Part shown: piece by piece, positions 36,893 to 46,381 of the stretch
How the letters are laid out: each line of letters starts with the position of its first letter
Position numbering within the stretch: position 1 is the first letter of the stretch
Assembly: GCA_028288025.1 (NCBI GenBank)
Contig: JAQBOM010000013.1
Location: forward strand, 1 to 64,000
Source of the DNA: Mucilaginibacter sp.
GTDB taxonomy: Bacteria; Bacteroidota; Bacteroidia; Sphingobacteriales; Sphingobacteriaceae
DNA length: 64,000 nt
Reading direction: 5' to 3'
The notes under the pieces: generated by a model
What the model saw: the letters and a program-made list of their open reading frames with translations, nothing else
Database searches by the model: none
What the model was told of the DNA's origin: nothing
Translations under genes and position numbers: made by a program

Positions 36893-38905
36893 ATGAAAAA
36901 AGCGTTGTTTTTCGCCGTAAGCCCAATTTTAATTTTCGCCCATACGGTAAATGGTTTAAGAATAAACCCTGTCAATATGGTAGTTAAGGTAAAGCCAGTT
37001 AATAAAAACACAATATATAGTCGTTTACAGTCAACAGGCAATTTCAATGTGAAGGAATATGGAGCCGTAGGCAATGGTATACATGATGACAGCAATGCTA
37101 TTGATTCCTGCTCGATAGCGGCAGGTAAAAATGCAACAATCTATTTCCCGGCAGGCACCTATTTAACGAAGTATATTTATTCAAATCATACAGGGCAGAA
37201 ATTTATTGGCAGCAACGCTATTATAAAACTAACTGGCATGCATTATGGATTTATAATCCGGCATGACGGCGTTACTGTTTCGGGATTTAGCATACTGGGA
37301 ACGGGTGCGGTTATAAATAGTTTTTTAGGAACTCAAATTATATTACAGGGAGCATCGCATTGCATTATTACGCATAACAAACTGAGCAAACTATCATCAA
37401 CCGGGATATATTTATCCGAAGGTATGAATTCAACCAGGGGCGTAAATAGCGCATGTAGTTATAATATCATTGACCATAATGAGGTACTTGGGGCCCAAGG
37501 CGACCATGGATGGGGGATTTTGTTGGGTTATAGCAATCACTTATTGCATGCATATAACCAGATAACAAACAATTTTGTCGACGGACAAATGAAAGGGATT
37601 ACCGGCATACTTTTACAAGGCAATGGATGTCATATTAAAATTGCCGGAAATTCTGTAAAAAAATTTACTATGTATGGCATTATCTGTTACGCCAAAAATA
37701 ATAGCCCATTACCCGATGTTTATATTTATGATGCCTTAATTACCAACAATTATATCGATAGTATAGGTGTGTTATCCGGAACAACTTATTATGGGTCGGG
37801 TATTTACATGGCTGAAGTTGACCGTGTTATTATTAGTGGTAATACAATTAAAAATGCCAATATAGGAACCACTTATGGCGGCATCCCCATGGGAGGGATA
37901 AGTATAAACGGCTCCCATGGTTTTACGATAACCGGGAATCTGGTAGATAGTTCGGCTTATGCAGGGATTAACATAGCGAACTTTTACAATGGAATTATAT
38001 CAAATAACGTTGTTAAACGAGGAGGTGTAAAAGGCATGGGATTCGCAACAGGCAATAATTTGATTTATATGGATAACGATATTCATTCGCAGGGGCCGGC
38101 TATCCATACTGATCTTTCATCAACCGGGATACAAATTATTGGTAATAAGTTATTTTCCAATACCTCAGCTGGCGTGTACATGTTACCTAAGACAAGCAGC
38201 GATGCTTCGATAATTGATAATTCCATTACAGCTTTTACAGTAGGTATAAATTTAAATGGGTTTAAGAGATATACGATTTCAAATAACGATTTGCAAATTA
38301 AAAGAGCTTATATTGGTATCATATCGGATCACGGGAATGGTCAAATACAGGGGAATAAAATATTAAGTTCTGACAGATCATCATTTACCAGTATGATTAG
38401 AACGACGGATAATATTCCGTCTGTTTTAAACAAAAATATAGCAAGTAAATTTCTCGGCAATAAGGGTTATTTAAGCACCCCAATATACCACATAGTAAAT
38501 AACCTGAATTTTGTTCTTAAGAAATATACCGACACACACTATAAAAGTATAAGGCATATTAATAGCTACATACCTATGCCGACCATAATTGCAAATGCAG
38601 GTGCCGGACAAAGACCAACGATTGCAGTAACCGGAACTGATAGAGGTCAGCATGTGGTGTTAACAACTGGATTAAGCCCTGCAACAAGTTCGGCCATTTT
38701 TACAGTTACCTTTTATGCAGCCTATAACGGTGCTGTTAAACCAAAAATTTTAGTTAGTTCTTCAAATTTGGCTTCAGTAACGTTAGGCGGACCATCGGCT
38801 GTATATTGCAGTTCAGTTTCGAACACTTCCTACACCATATCAGTAGGTGCTGGCCGACTTAGGCCGGACACAATTTATACCTGGGATATTATTGTTGACA
38901 AATGA
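36893..38905 (+). CDS. Secreted right-handed beta-helix protein (pectate lyase 3-like)
   Basis: The 670-residue product has a probable signal peptide (residues 1-21, ending near HTVNG). FNVKEYGAVGNGIHDDSNAI (about residues 50-70) is the opening motif of the pectate_lyase_3/glycoside-hydrolase-28-like beta helix, and IYFPAGTYLT follows. Many N-x-I repeats (for example ITNNYIDS, ISGNTIKN, ITGNLVDS) mark helix rungs to about residue 560. The last 95 residues form a separate Gly/Thr/Ser-rich beta domain (TIAVTGTDRGQHVVLTTGLS, TIYTWDIIV) resembling C-terminal domains of phage tail proteins. It may be a lyase, epimerase or depolymerase for the locus product. No catalytic residues are assignable. 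Confidence 0.8.
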   Translation: MKKALFFAVSPILIFAHTVNGLRINPVNMVVKVKPVNKNTIYSRLQSTGNFNVKEYGAVGNGIHDDSNAIDSCSIAAGKNATIYFPAGTYLTKYIYSNHTGQKFIGSNAIIKLTGMHYGFIIRHDGVTVSGFSILGTGAVINSFLGTQIILQGASHCIITHNKLSKLSSTGIYLSEGMNSTRGVNSACSYNIIDHNEVLGAQGDHGWGILLGYSNHLLHAYNQITNNFVDGQMKGITGILLQGNGCHIKIAGNSVKKFTMYGIICYAKNNSPLPDVYIYDALITNNYIDSIGVLSGTTYYGSGIYMAEVDRVIISGNTIKNANIGTTYGGIPMGGISINGSHGFTITGNLVDSSAYAGINIANFYNGIISNNVVKRGGVKGMGFATGNNLIYMDNDIHSQGPAIHTDLSSTGIQIIGNKLFSNTSAGVYMLPKTSSDASIIDNSITAFTVGINLNGFKRYTISNNDLQIKRAYIGIISDHGNGQIQGNKILSSDRSSFTSMIRTTDNIPSVLNKNIASKFLGNKGYLSTPIYHIVNNLNFVLKKYTDTHYKSIRHINSYIPMPTIIANAGAGQRPTIAVTGTDRGQHVVLTTGLSPATSSAIFTVTFYAAYNGAVKPKILVSSSNLASVTLGGPSAVYCSSVSNTSYTISVGAGRLRPDTIYTWDIIVDK

Positions 38906-39073
38906 TCTGATATAATTCCGAAAGTTTAGACTGCGTTAGCCATCAGCCACAATAACCGTCTTCAACAATTCATCACATGTTTAATTTGCAGATGCTGAAA
39001 ATTCAGTAGATCATTCATGATTAAGCTGATCACTTTTGCCCGATTCATGTATGCACATATTTAAAAAAATCAC

Positions 39074-39114
39074 TATTTTTGCAAAAAAATGAAGGTAAAT
39101 TAAAAATACTTTTG
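39074..39114 (+). promoter_or_regulatory. Possible internal promoter before the perosamine-type aminotransferase gene
   Basis: TATTTTTG (39074-39081) and TACTTTTG (39107-39114) each match the Bacteroidota -7 form TAnnTTTG. The TTTG within the first could act as -33 for the second with 25 bases between, slightly longer than usual. They sit in a 250-base gap, the largest gap within the polysaccharide operon before 48755, making an internal promoter plausible. Confidence 0.3.
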
Positions 39115-39155
39115 TTGTTTTTCTTCATCCTTAAATATTTTAACATCTTATAAAT

Positions 39156-40292
39156 ATGGTAAACAAACATTTCTATCCAGTTTCTATGCCGTCAATTACT
39201 GAAAAAGAGATTTCGTATGTGAACAAGGCAATGCAGAGTGGATGGGTCTCGTCATTAGGTGAGTGTATTGATAAATTCGAACAGGAATTCGCAAAATATT
39301 GTGGTGTAAAATATGCTTTAACAACAAGCAATGGTACTACAGGACTTCACCTAGCATTAGCGACATTGAATATTGGTCCTGGGGATGAAGTAATTATTCC
39401 CGATTTAACTTTTGTTGCAACTGCCAACGCAGTTTCTCACGCGGGTGCCAAATCAGTAATCGTTGACATCGATCCCGACACCCTCTGCATCTCTTCTGAA
39501 GCAATAATGCAGGCGATAACACCGAAAACTAAAGCGATAATTCCGGTACACCTCTATGGTCATCCTTGTGATATGGATGCTATTAATAAGATAGCGAAAA
39601 AGCATGGCCTATTTGTCATTGAAGATGCTGCCGAGGCCCATGGTGCAGAATATAAAGGTAAGAGAGTCGGGGCGTTATCTGATATCGGCGTTTTTAGTTT
39701 ATATGGTAATAAAATCATTACCACAGGTGAAGGAGGAATACTGACCACCGATGACTTACTTATTTACGAACGGGCTAAATTTTTGCGGGATCATGCAATG
39801 AGTAAAGAAAAAAGATATTATCATCCGGAAATTGGGTACAATTATCGTATGACAAATATTCAAGCTGCAATGGGTCTTGCTCAGTTGGAGCGCATCGACG
39901 AAATAATTAAGCATAGAAATGATCTCTACTCCTGGTATCAGGAGTTTATAAACACTTCTAAAACTGTAACACTAAATTATGTAGCTGAATGGGCGAAAAG
40001 CACCTATTGGATGATTTGTATGGAGATTGAAGGAATAGATTATGATACCCGGGCGATCTTTATGGCCAAGCTAAAGGAATTAGGAGTTGATACCCGGCCT
40101 TATTTCTGCACGGTATCAGCTATGCCGATGTATTCTTCTGAAAATAACCCTGTATCAAAATACAAGTCGGATATTGGGTTAAATCTTCCAACTTTTTTTG
40201 ACCTTACTCGCGAGAATGTAAAGGAGATAAGTGAAATTGTTAATACTGTGCTGTCGGAAATAACTCAAACTATAAGCAAATGCGAGGTTTAA
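39156..40292 (+). CDS. DegT-family aminotransferase (perosamine synthase-like)
   Basis: This 378-residue PLP enzyme resembles GDP-perosamine synthase and other C4 aminotransferases: PSITEKEISYVNKAMQSGWV, ALTTSNGTTGLHLALATLNI, VHLYGHPCDMDAI and FSLYGNKIITTGEGG, with the Schiff-base Lys in the last. The likely product is a 4-amino-4,6-dideoxysugar nucleotide, from a 4-keto substrate made by a dehydratase. Its 3' end overlaps the DUF268-like gene by 13 bases. It is one of four members of this family in the locus. Confidence 0.88.
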   Translation: MVNKHFYPVSMPSITEKEISYVNKAMQSGWVSSLGECIDKFEQEFAKYCGVKYALTTSNGTTGLHLALATLNIGPGDEVIIPDLTFVATANAVSHAGAKSVIVDIDPDTLCISSEAIMQAITPKTKAIIPVHLYGHPCDMDAINKIAKKHGLFVIEDAAEAHGAEYKGKRVGALSDIGVFSLYGNKIITTGEGGILTTDDLLIYERAKFLRDHAMSKEKRYYHPEIGYNYRMTNIQAAMGLAQLERIDEIIKHRNDLYSWYQEFINTSKTVTLNYVAEWAKSTYWMICMEIEGIDYDTRAIFMAKLKELGVDTRPYFCTVSAMPMYSSENNPVSKYKSDIGLNLPTFFDLTRENVKEISEIVNTVLSEITQTISKCEV

Positions 40293-41065
40293 TCCCCCCG
40301 ATATTTAATAAGATCGTACGAAAGGCAGCTATCTTAAAACAATTTAGTCAAAAGAAATCTTTTTTAAAGAGTATAGCTCCTGATAGCCCGTTACAGGGAA
40401 TCGCTGTTAAATTAGTTGGCGATTCGTCTGGCGACCCACGTGAATTTTTTGATCATTATAGTGCTTACGCGTTTTGGGCGACTCAAAAAATTGAATCAAA
40501 GGCTGAAACATCCGGGCAAAAACTTCGGATTTTGGATGTTGGCAGTCCAAAAATGATGAATTCAATAATATCTGTTCGTCACAATGTTAACGCCGTGGTA
40601 TTAGCCAATTGCCAGGATAAGATCAGTGATATTAAGTATGTTTATCATGACATCTGCGAAACATTACCATTTCCAGATTGCTCATTTGATGTATTTACAT
40701 CAACTGTTTCATTGCCATTAGTGGGCCTGGCCCGCTATGGCGATAAATTAGATGCCAATTGCCTGCCAAATTTTGTAAATGAGTTAAACCGCGTTATGTC
40801 GCCCGGGGCTGACTTGTTGATAAGCATGTGTCTTGGGCCTAATTTATTAGCATTTAATAATGGATGGTTTCTTGACATAGACACAATTCAAAATATTTTT
40901 AAAGGTTGGACATTGGTAGATAAATTGGTTGATAATTGGTCGTCGCCATATGGCACCAGGAAGAATTCTATTGATGAGCGGTTCACTTCTGATACTGATA
41001 CCAAAGATATTCCATTAGGTGACTATCACGTGGTTTTTCTTCATTTTAAAAGATTAACACATTAA
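40280..41065 (+). CDS. DUF268-like SAM methyltransferase
   Basis: The 261-residue protein has a class I methyltransferase-like motif I (RILDVGSPKMMNSII), a CSFDVFTSTVSLPLVGLARY segment, and YGDKLDANCLPNFVNELNRV. The LVGLARYGD pattern fits the DUF268 group seen in polysaccharide loci. The function is unproven and a methyltransferase role is inferred from the fold. The start overlaps the aminotransferase gene by 13 bases. A 113-base gap follows. Confidence 0.65.
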   Translation: MRGLIPPIFNKIVRKAAILKQFSQKKSFLKSIAPDSPLQGIAVKLVGDSSGDPREFFDHYSAYAFWATQKIESKAETSGQKLRILDVGSPKMMNSIISVRHNVNAVVLANCQDKISDIKYVYHDICETLPFPDCSFDVFTSTVSLPLVGLARYGDKLDANCLPNFVNELNRVMSPGADLLISMCLGPNLLAFNNGWFLDIDTIQNIFKGWTLVDKLVDNWSSPYGTRKNSIDERFTSDTDTKDIPLGDYHVVFLHFKRLTH

Positions 41066-41178
41066 AATCTTCCTAAAAGCCTCTATTGATTCCCTAAAAG
41101 CAAACCTGTCTGAAAATACAGGAAATGCCATGTTTGTTTCATAAACTACGATAATTCAGTAATTTAAATCTTTGCTTA

Positions 41179-42258
41179 ATGAAAACCAGGGTTGCATTCT
41201 TTTTTCTAACTGACAAACATTCCGGTGGAACCTTTCAGTATTCAATAACAATGCTGAGGGCTATTTTATTAAATAATAAACTGAATGTTAAAGTGTTCTA
41301 CAAGAGTGATGATTTTCTAGAGTATTTTGATATAAAAGAGATAAACAGTTATAGAATAAAACAGACTAGTGTATTGAAAATAGGTAGGGCTTTATTTCCA
41401 GTTAAAGCGAAACACTTTGATGATTTTGATATTATACTGTCACCTACTTATGATCCCTTGCTTTTAGGCTATAAAGGCAAATCTATTTTCACATTACATG
41501 ATTTACAGGAGAGATACTTTCCCGAAAACTTTAGTTTCCTACAAAAACTATGGAGGAAAACACTCTATTCGGCTTTAACAAAAAACGCGAAGGCAATTAT
41601 ATGTGAGTCTGATTTTGTTAAAAATGATATATTAAAATATTATCCGAAGTCTTCAATTGTTTATGTTTTGCAAGCACCTCAGATGTTGCATAGCAAAGAC
41701 CAGTCTGCGGGGGATTTTTATCGGGATGTAAACTATTTTTTTTATCCTGCGTACTTTAAACCTCATAAAAATCACGTAAACTTGTTAAAGGCTTTCGCGT
41801 TATTTTTGAAAAAACATCCGGGTTTTTACCTGATGCTAACAGGCGAGAAAAAATATGATTATAATGTCATTGAATCTTTAGCAAAAGATTTAAAAATATT
41901 AGAAAATATAATTTTTGTTGGAAGATTGGATGATGACTCATTAATAGCGGCATACAAGAATGCAAAGGGATTAATAATGCCCAGTTTATTTGAAAGTATA
42001 AGCATACCTATATTAGAAGCCTATCAATTAGGAACGCCTGTTTGTTCTTCCGATGTGTTTGGGCTAAAAGAACAGGTCGCCGGATATGGATACCTATTTG
42101 ACCCAAATGATCCGTTAGATATTGCCGAACAGATGACTCAGCTTATTGAAAATCACGAGCAAACGACCATATATAAACTTCGTGCCATGGAACACGCCGC
42201 CAATGTTAACGACCTTTCAAGCTATAGAGATAAAATTATAGAAATTTTTAATATATGA
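41179..42258 (+). CDS. Glycosyltransferase family 4
   Basis: This 359-residue GT-B enzyme has the nucleotide-sugar donor region ending in LIMPSLFESISIPILEAYQL, where the two Glu residues form the E-x7-E motif of retaining GT4 enzymes. FYPAYFKPHKNHVNLLKAFA is the usual start of the C-terminal Rossmann domain. It should add one sugar to the lipid-linked repeat unit in the cytoplasm. The donor sugar cannot be told. Its stop overlaps the methyltransferase gene by four bases. Confidence 0.88.
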   Translation: MKTRVAFFFLTDKHSGGTFQYSITMLRAILLNNKLNVKVFYKSDDFLEYFDIKEINSYRIKQTSVLKIGRALFPVKAKHFDDFDIILSPTYDPLLLGYKGKSIFTLHDLQERYFPENFSFLQKLWRKTLYSALTKNAKAIICESDFVKNDILKYYPKSSIVYVLQAPQMLHSKDQSAGDFYRDVNYFFYPAYFKPHKNHVNLLKAFALFLKKHPGFYLMLTGEKKYDYNVIESLAKDLKILENIIFVGRLDDDSLIAAYKNAKGLIMPSLFESISIPILEAYQLGTPVCSSDVFGLKEQVAGYGYLFDPNDPLDIAEQMTQLIENHEQTTIYKLRAMEHAANVNDLSSYRDKIIEIFNI

Positions 42259-43082
42259 AATATAAATATACCTGGGACCAAGCCATAGAAATACTAAGGA
42301 ATGACCCGGCACACAGTCAAATGATATTTGACGCTTATTTATCACGTGATATTGAGGCGAGTTGCAAAAGATTTGAAAAAAGTGATGAATTTAAAGAAGT
42401 ATTAAAAATAATAAAAGACGATAAGATAAAAGATGTATTAGATGTGCCCGCAGGCAATGGCATTGCTTCGTTTGCATTTGCTTTAAATGGCTATAATGTT
42501 ACAGCTGTTGAACCGGATGATTCCTCATCTTTAGGAAGAAGTGCGATTCAGGAAATTTCATCTAAAAATAACCTCCATATAAGTATTGTAAATGCGTGGG
42601 GAGAAAATTTGCCTTTTAATGATTGTTCATTTGACCTGGTATACGTACGTCAGGGATTACATCATGCAGCAGACCTTAATAAAATGGTGAGTGAATTTTA
42701 TAGAGTATTAAGGCCCGGAGGAATACTTTTGGCGACGAGGGAACACGTTGTAGACAATCACAAAGATAGTTTGAAAAAGTTTTTGGACAATCAGGTAGAC
42801 CATCAACTATATGGCGGAGAGAATGCTTTTCTCTTAAGTGAATACAAACAAGCCATAAAATTGGCAGGGTTTAAATTAATTTCAACTTATGAGCCCTATA
42901 GTTCAGTTATAAATTTGCATCCGAATAATAAAGAGTCATTACGTTCTAAAATTTTGAGCTCAACAGTTGGGAAGATATTATCTCCTATACTTTCTCATGA
43001 AATTGTTTATAAAATTGGATTAATGTCTCTGAAATTAAGCCGGCGTCCGGGCCGCCTTTATAGCTTTAAAGCAATTAAGTAG
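42255..43082 (+). CDS. Class I SAM-dependent methyltransferase
   Basis: The 275-residue protein has SAM-binding motif I as VLDVPAGNGIASFAFALNGY (about residue 60), followed by TAVEPDDS (acidic motif II) and FDLVYVRQGLHHAADLNKM. VLRPGGILLATREH is the post-motif region typical of methyltransferase_11. It probably O- or N-methylates a sugar of the repeat unit. It is coupled to the preceding glycosyltransferase by overlap and separated from the next aminotransferase gene by one base. Confidence 0.88.
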   Translation: MKYKYTWDQAIEILRNDPAHSQMIFDAYLSRDIEASCKRFEKSDEFKEVLKIIKDDKIKDVLDVPAGNGIASFAFALNGYNVTAVEPDDSSSLGRSAIQEISSKNNLHISIVNAWGENLPFNDCSFDLVYVRQGLHHAADLNKMVSEFYRVLRPGGILLATREHVVDNHKDSLKKFLDNQVDHQLYGGENAFLLSEYKQAIKLAGFKLISTYEPYSSVINLHPNNKESLRSKILSSTVGKILSPILSHEIVYKIGLMSLKLSRRPGRLYSFKAIK

Positions 43083-43083
43083 C

Positions 43084-44358
43084 ATGATAAACTTTTTAAA
43101 AAAAATTACTGTCAGTATTAAGGGTACCAATCCCAAACTTTATTATTACTTAATAAAATTAGCAAAGAGATACTTTAAAAATGATCTGGGTATTTATCCC
43201 CGCATTTTGGCGAATGAAAAAGAGGCAGTAATTGACGTATTGAATAGCTCCCAGTGGAATATGTGTGATGGCAAGGGCCTGGTACACGAAAAACTCGAAG
43301 CAAATTTTTCTGAATACGTTAAAGTACCTTATTCGATAGCGGTAAATAGTGGCGGTATGGCGCTGCAGATGGCTTTTCGTGCATTGGGTTTAAAACCCGG
43401 TGACGAAGTAATACACCAAATAGATACCTGTTCAGCAACTGCGATGTCAGTTATGAACGCAGGCTTAACACCGATATTTGCTGATATTTCTAAAGAAACA
43501 TTCATGATTGATTTAGAAAGTGTACGTAAAAACAAAGGGAAGAATACTAAGGCTTTAATAATGACCCATATGTGGGGGAATGCCGATGAAGCACAAAAGA
43601 TTACTCTTTTCGCCAAAGAAAATAACCTGCTGTTGATTGAGGACGCTTGCCTGGCACTGGGTGCCAAATCGGGTGGTCACAAAGTAGGTTGTTTTGGTGA
43701 CGTGGCCGTTTTTTCATTTGGGGCGGGTAAGCCCATACAAGGCGGAGAGGGCGGTATGATCGTTACCAGTAATGAAGCATTGGCCCGTGAGCTTAAAGCG
43801 ATGAGGCACTGGGGTGACAGGTCTTTTGAATTTGGTGTTAGAGATGTGACTCAATTATCGTGGAATGGGAGGCTTTCTGAAATAATCGCAGCAGTAGTTG
43901 TAGAACAATTAAAGGGTTACCCCTCTCATGTTTCGGAGCTCCAGGAAAAAGTTCAGGACTTTGGTGATTTTCTTAAAAAAAATATACCTGGCATCAATAT
44001 ACAGCTTGGCCCTACAAATGATATCAGAGATTCCGTTTTCACTCAGGTTCAATTAAGTATTGACGACGGCTTAAAATATAGCAAAAACGATTTGTGGGGG
44101 AAATTGAAGTTATCAGGTATCCCGGTTTGGCATGCCAACTTTGAATTGATCAATAAACTTTCGTTATTTAAAAACGGGACGTGGAAAGAGTTTACATTGA
44201 AAGGCGACATAAACCGCATTAATGAAAACTACAATGGTGATTTTAAAACCGCACAGCATGTTTTTGATTATACAGGTTTGGGGTTAAACAAAATGAATTT
44301 TCTTTCAAAAAGTAATTTTGAGTTGTTGAAAAGTGTTTTTAGTAACTATAAAAATTAA
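43084..44358 (+). CDS. DegT-family aminotransferase homologue, third copy
   Basis: This 424-residue protein belongs to the DegT/DnrJ/EryC1 family: SIAVNSGGMALQMAFRALGL, VFSFGAGKPIQGGEGGMIVT with the Schiff-base Lys, and LLIEDACLALGAKSGGHKVG. It is longer than the standard (about 370-380) because of an N-terminal extension of roughly 40 basic residues. The substrate is not clear; the sequence diverges from the perosamine and 3-amino-sugar groups. Presence of the Lys indicates an active PLP enzyme. It is followed after 16 bases by an acyltransferase that could acylate its amino product. Confidence 0.82.
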   Translation: MINFLKKITVSIKGTNPKLYYYLIKLAKRYFKNDLGIYPRILANEKEAVIDVLNSSQWNMCDGKGLVHEKLEANFSEYVKVPYSIAVNSGGMALQMAFRALGLKPGDEVIHQIDTCSATAMSVMNAGLTPIFADISKETFMIDLESVRKNKGKNTKALIMTHMWGNADEAQKITLFAKENNLLLIEDACLALGAKSGGHKVGCFGDVAVFSFGAGKPIQGGEGGMIVTSNEALARELKAMRHWGDRSFEFGVRDVTQLSWNGRLSEIIAAVVVEQLKGYPSHVSELQEKVQDFGDFLKKNIPGINIQLGPTNDIRDSVFTQVQLSIDDGLKYSKNDLWGKLKLSGIPVWHANFELINKLSLFKNGTWKEFTLKGDINRINENYNGDFKTAQHVFDYTGLGLNKMNFLSKSNFELLKSVFSNYKN

Positions 44359-44374
44359 TATAACTTGAAAAAAT

Positions 44375-45001
44375 ATGAAGAACCTCAAATTCCATATTTT
44401 AACTTTTTTAAATTATTTAAAACACCGGGCATACAGTAAGAAAAAAGATCAAATATCAATTGATGCAAGCTCAAGACTGTTAAGGGGATTTAATATAAAA
44501 TTTCTGGTTTCGCCCGAGAAAAGGAAATACGTTGAAATAGGGAAGAACTGCATGCTGAATAATTCTATCCTTTTTGAAAGTAGTACAGGTAAAGTTAACA
44601 TTGGAGATAGATGCTACTTTGGTTCAGATGGCATAATAATTTCCAGAAAAGAAGTAATTATAGGGAATGACGTAACTTTTGCCTGGGGCGTTACTATTTA
44701 CGATCATAATTCTCACTCTCTGGCCATCCAGGACAGAAAGGAGGCTGTAAAACATTTTTATTTAAACTACGGGAAAGATGATTGTTTTGAGAAAATCGAT
44801 TTTAAAAATGTAAAAGCTGGCTCAATAACTATCAAAGACAACGTATGGATTGGGATGGATGTTTTAATCCTTAAAGGTGTAACGATAGGAGAGGGTGCTG
44901 TTATTGCGGCAAGGAGTGTAGTTTTTGAAGATGTAGAGCCTTATTCAATTTACGCGGGTAATCCGGCGAGATTAATAAAAAAAATCAACAATCGTACGTA
45001 A
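44375..45001 (+). CDS. Left-handed beta-helix acyltransferase
   Basis: The 208-residue protein has hexapeptide repeats (KVNIGDRCYFGSDGIIIS, VIIGNDVTFAWGVTIYDHNS, ITIKDNVWIGMDVLILKGVT) and the ending YSIYAGNPARLIKKI, diagnostic of the maltose/galactoside O-acetyltransferase group. The catalytic His is probably in IYDHNSHS. It should transfer an acetyl group from acetyl-CoA to a sugar, or to an amino-sugar produced by the upstream DegT enzyme. It is likely in the same operon, 16 bases after that gene. Confidence 0.88.
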   Translation: MKNLKFHILTFLNYLKHRAYSKKKDQISIDASSRLLRGFNIKFLVSPEKRKYVEIGKNCMLNNSILFESSTGKVNIGDRCYFGSDGIIISRKEVIIGNDVTFAWGVTIYDHNSHSLAIQDRKEAVKHFYLNYGKDDCFEKIDFKNVKAGSITIKDNVWIGMDVLILKGVTIGEGAVIAARSVVFEDVEPYSIYAGNPARLIKKINNRT

Positions 45002-45133
45002 TCGAACCAAACGCAGGCCGCAAGGCAGGGATTGGATATTGATTCAGCCTGGAAGAGAATTGTTTATAAAGCGAACTGCATTGATAAGTTATCCGCAATA
45101 TGATTGGTTGTATTATTATTTAATTTGCACTTT

Positions 45134-46381
45134 TTGAAAAATGTATTAATTATTAGCTGCGTTTTCCCGCCCGAGCCGGTTGTTTCCGCCCAAATCAGCA
45201 AAGATTTAGCGAATGAATTGATTAGGCTTGGTTTCGGCGTTACTGTTTTGGCGCCTGTACCATCGCGCCCTTTGGGATATAATTTCCCTGAAGAAGTAAA
45301 ATTCCCAGCCTATTGCGAACAAAACCTTCCCAATGTGCAAATTATCCATGTCAAATCAGCGGTTTCGCCTGCATCATCTTTTTGGGGCCGTGCTAAAGAA
45401 AGTTATAGCTTTGGTATGGCCGTTGTATCTTATCTTAAGACACACCATGCAAAATACTCCAAAGTATATATCAACTCGTGGCCGCTTATCAGTCAATATT
45501 TAATTGCCAGGGAATGTGTCCGAAATAATCTTCGCTATATAATGCATGTACAGGATATTTACCCTGAATCATTAACTAATAAACTACCTTCAATTTTTAG
45601 ATACCCGGTTAATAACTTATTAATGCCGTTAGAAAAGTTTCATCTTAAGCATGCTCAAAAAGTTATTGCAATTTCTGAAGGCATGAAATCATATTTTATA
45701 AAAAGCCGAAAATTGAGTTCTGAAAATATTTCAGTCGTTTACAATTGGCAAGATGATGAAGAATTTAAAGCTGATTTTGGAGATGCACCTTCGTCCAACA
45801 AATTTACATTCATGTATTTGGGAAATATTGGCCCGGTTGCGGGAGTTGACACGCTTATCCGCTCATTTTGCAAAGCAAATGTTCGCGACTGCCGTTTGAT
45901 AATTGCAGGTAACGGGGTGGATAAAGCTGCGTGTATTGAACTTGCGGCGAAATCCCCTGATGCCGATATCCTATTTATTGACGTTCTCTACGGAAATGTT
46001 GCAAAAGCGCAGAACCAAGCCGATGTACTTTTACTACCTGTTATAAAAGGTGGTGCCTTGAGTTCAATCCCCTCAAAATTACCGGGCTATATGCTGTCAA
46101 AAAAGCCAATTTTGGCGACTTTAGATCGGGAAAGCGATACAGCGAAAGCTATACTTGCAGCGGGATGTGGTTGGGTTGGCGATGCTGAGGACGAAGCATG
46201 GCTAACAGAACAAATTGAAACAGTATCCTTAATAAAAAAGGAGGAATTGCCGAGCCTGGGGATGAATGGTTATGATTATTGTATGGCAAACTTTAGTAAA
46301 AGAGTAAATTTGGCAAAATTATTAAAAGAATTATTGATACATGGTTCCCGTTACGGAAATAAGACGCTTAAAGGCGTCTGA
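45134..46381 (+). CDS. Glycosyltransferase family 4 (WbuB-like)
   Basis: The 415-residue enzyme begins KNVLIISCVFPPEPVVSAQI, typical of WbuB-like GT4 transferases, and has HVQDIYPESLTNKLPSIF (the DxxPE region) and the donor-site segment GALSSIPSKLPGYMLSKKPI. The start is ambiguous. TTG at 45134 puts Lys-Asn-Val-Leu first, as in homologues, while TTG at 45104 or 45125 would extend it by up to ten residues; no ATG is available. It should add an amino-sugar to the repeat unit. Its 3' end overlaps the GNAT gene by 41 bases. Confidence 0.82.
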   Translation: MKNVLIISCVFPPEPVVSAQISKDLANELIRLGFGVTVLAPVPSRPLGYNFPEEVKFPAYCEQNLPNVQIIHVKSAVSPASSFWGRAKESYSFGMAVVSYLKTHHAKYSKVYINSWPLISQYLIARECVRNNLRYIMHVQDIYPESLTNKLPSIFRYPVNNLLMPLEKFHLKHAQKVIAISEGMKSYFIKSRKLSSENISVVYNWQDDEEFKADFGDAPSSNKFTFMYLGNIGPVAGVDTLIRSFCKANVRDCRLIIAGNGVDKAACIELAAKSPDADILFIDVLYGNVAKAQNQADVLLLPVIKGGALSSIPSKLPGYMLSKKPILATLDRESDTAKAILAAGCGWVGDAEDEAWLTEQIETVSLIKKEELPSLGMNGYDYCMANFSKRVNLAKLLKELLIHGSRYGNKTLKGV

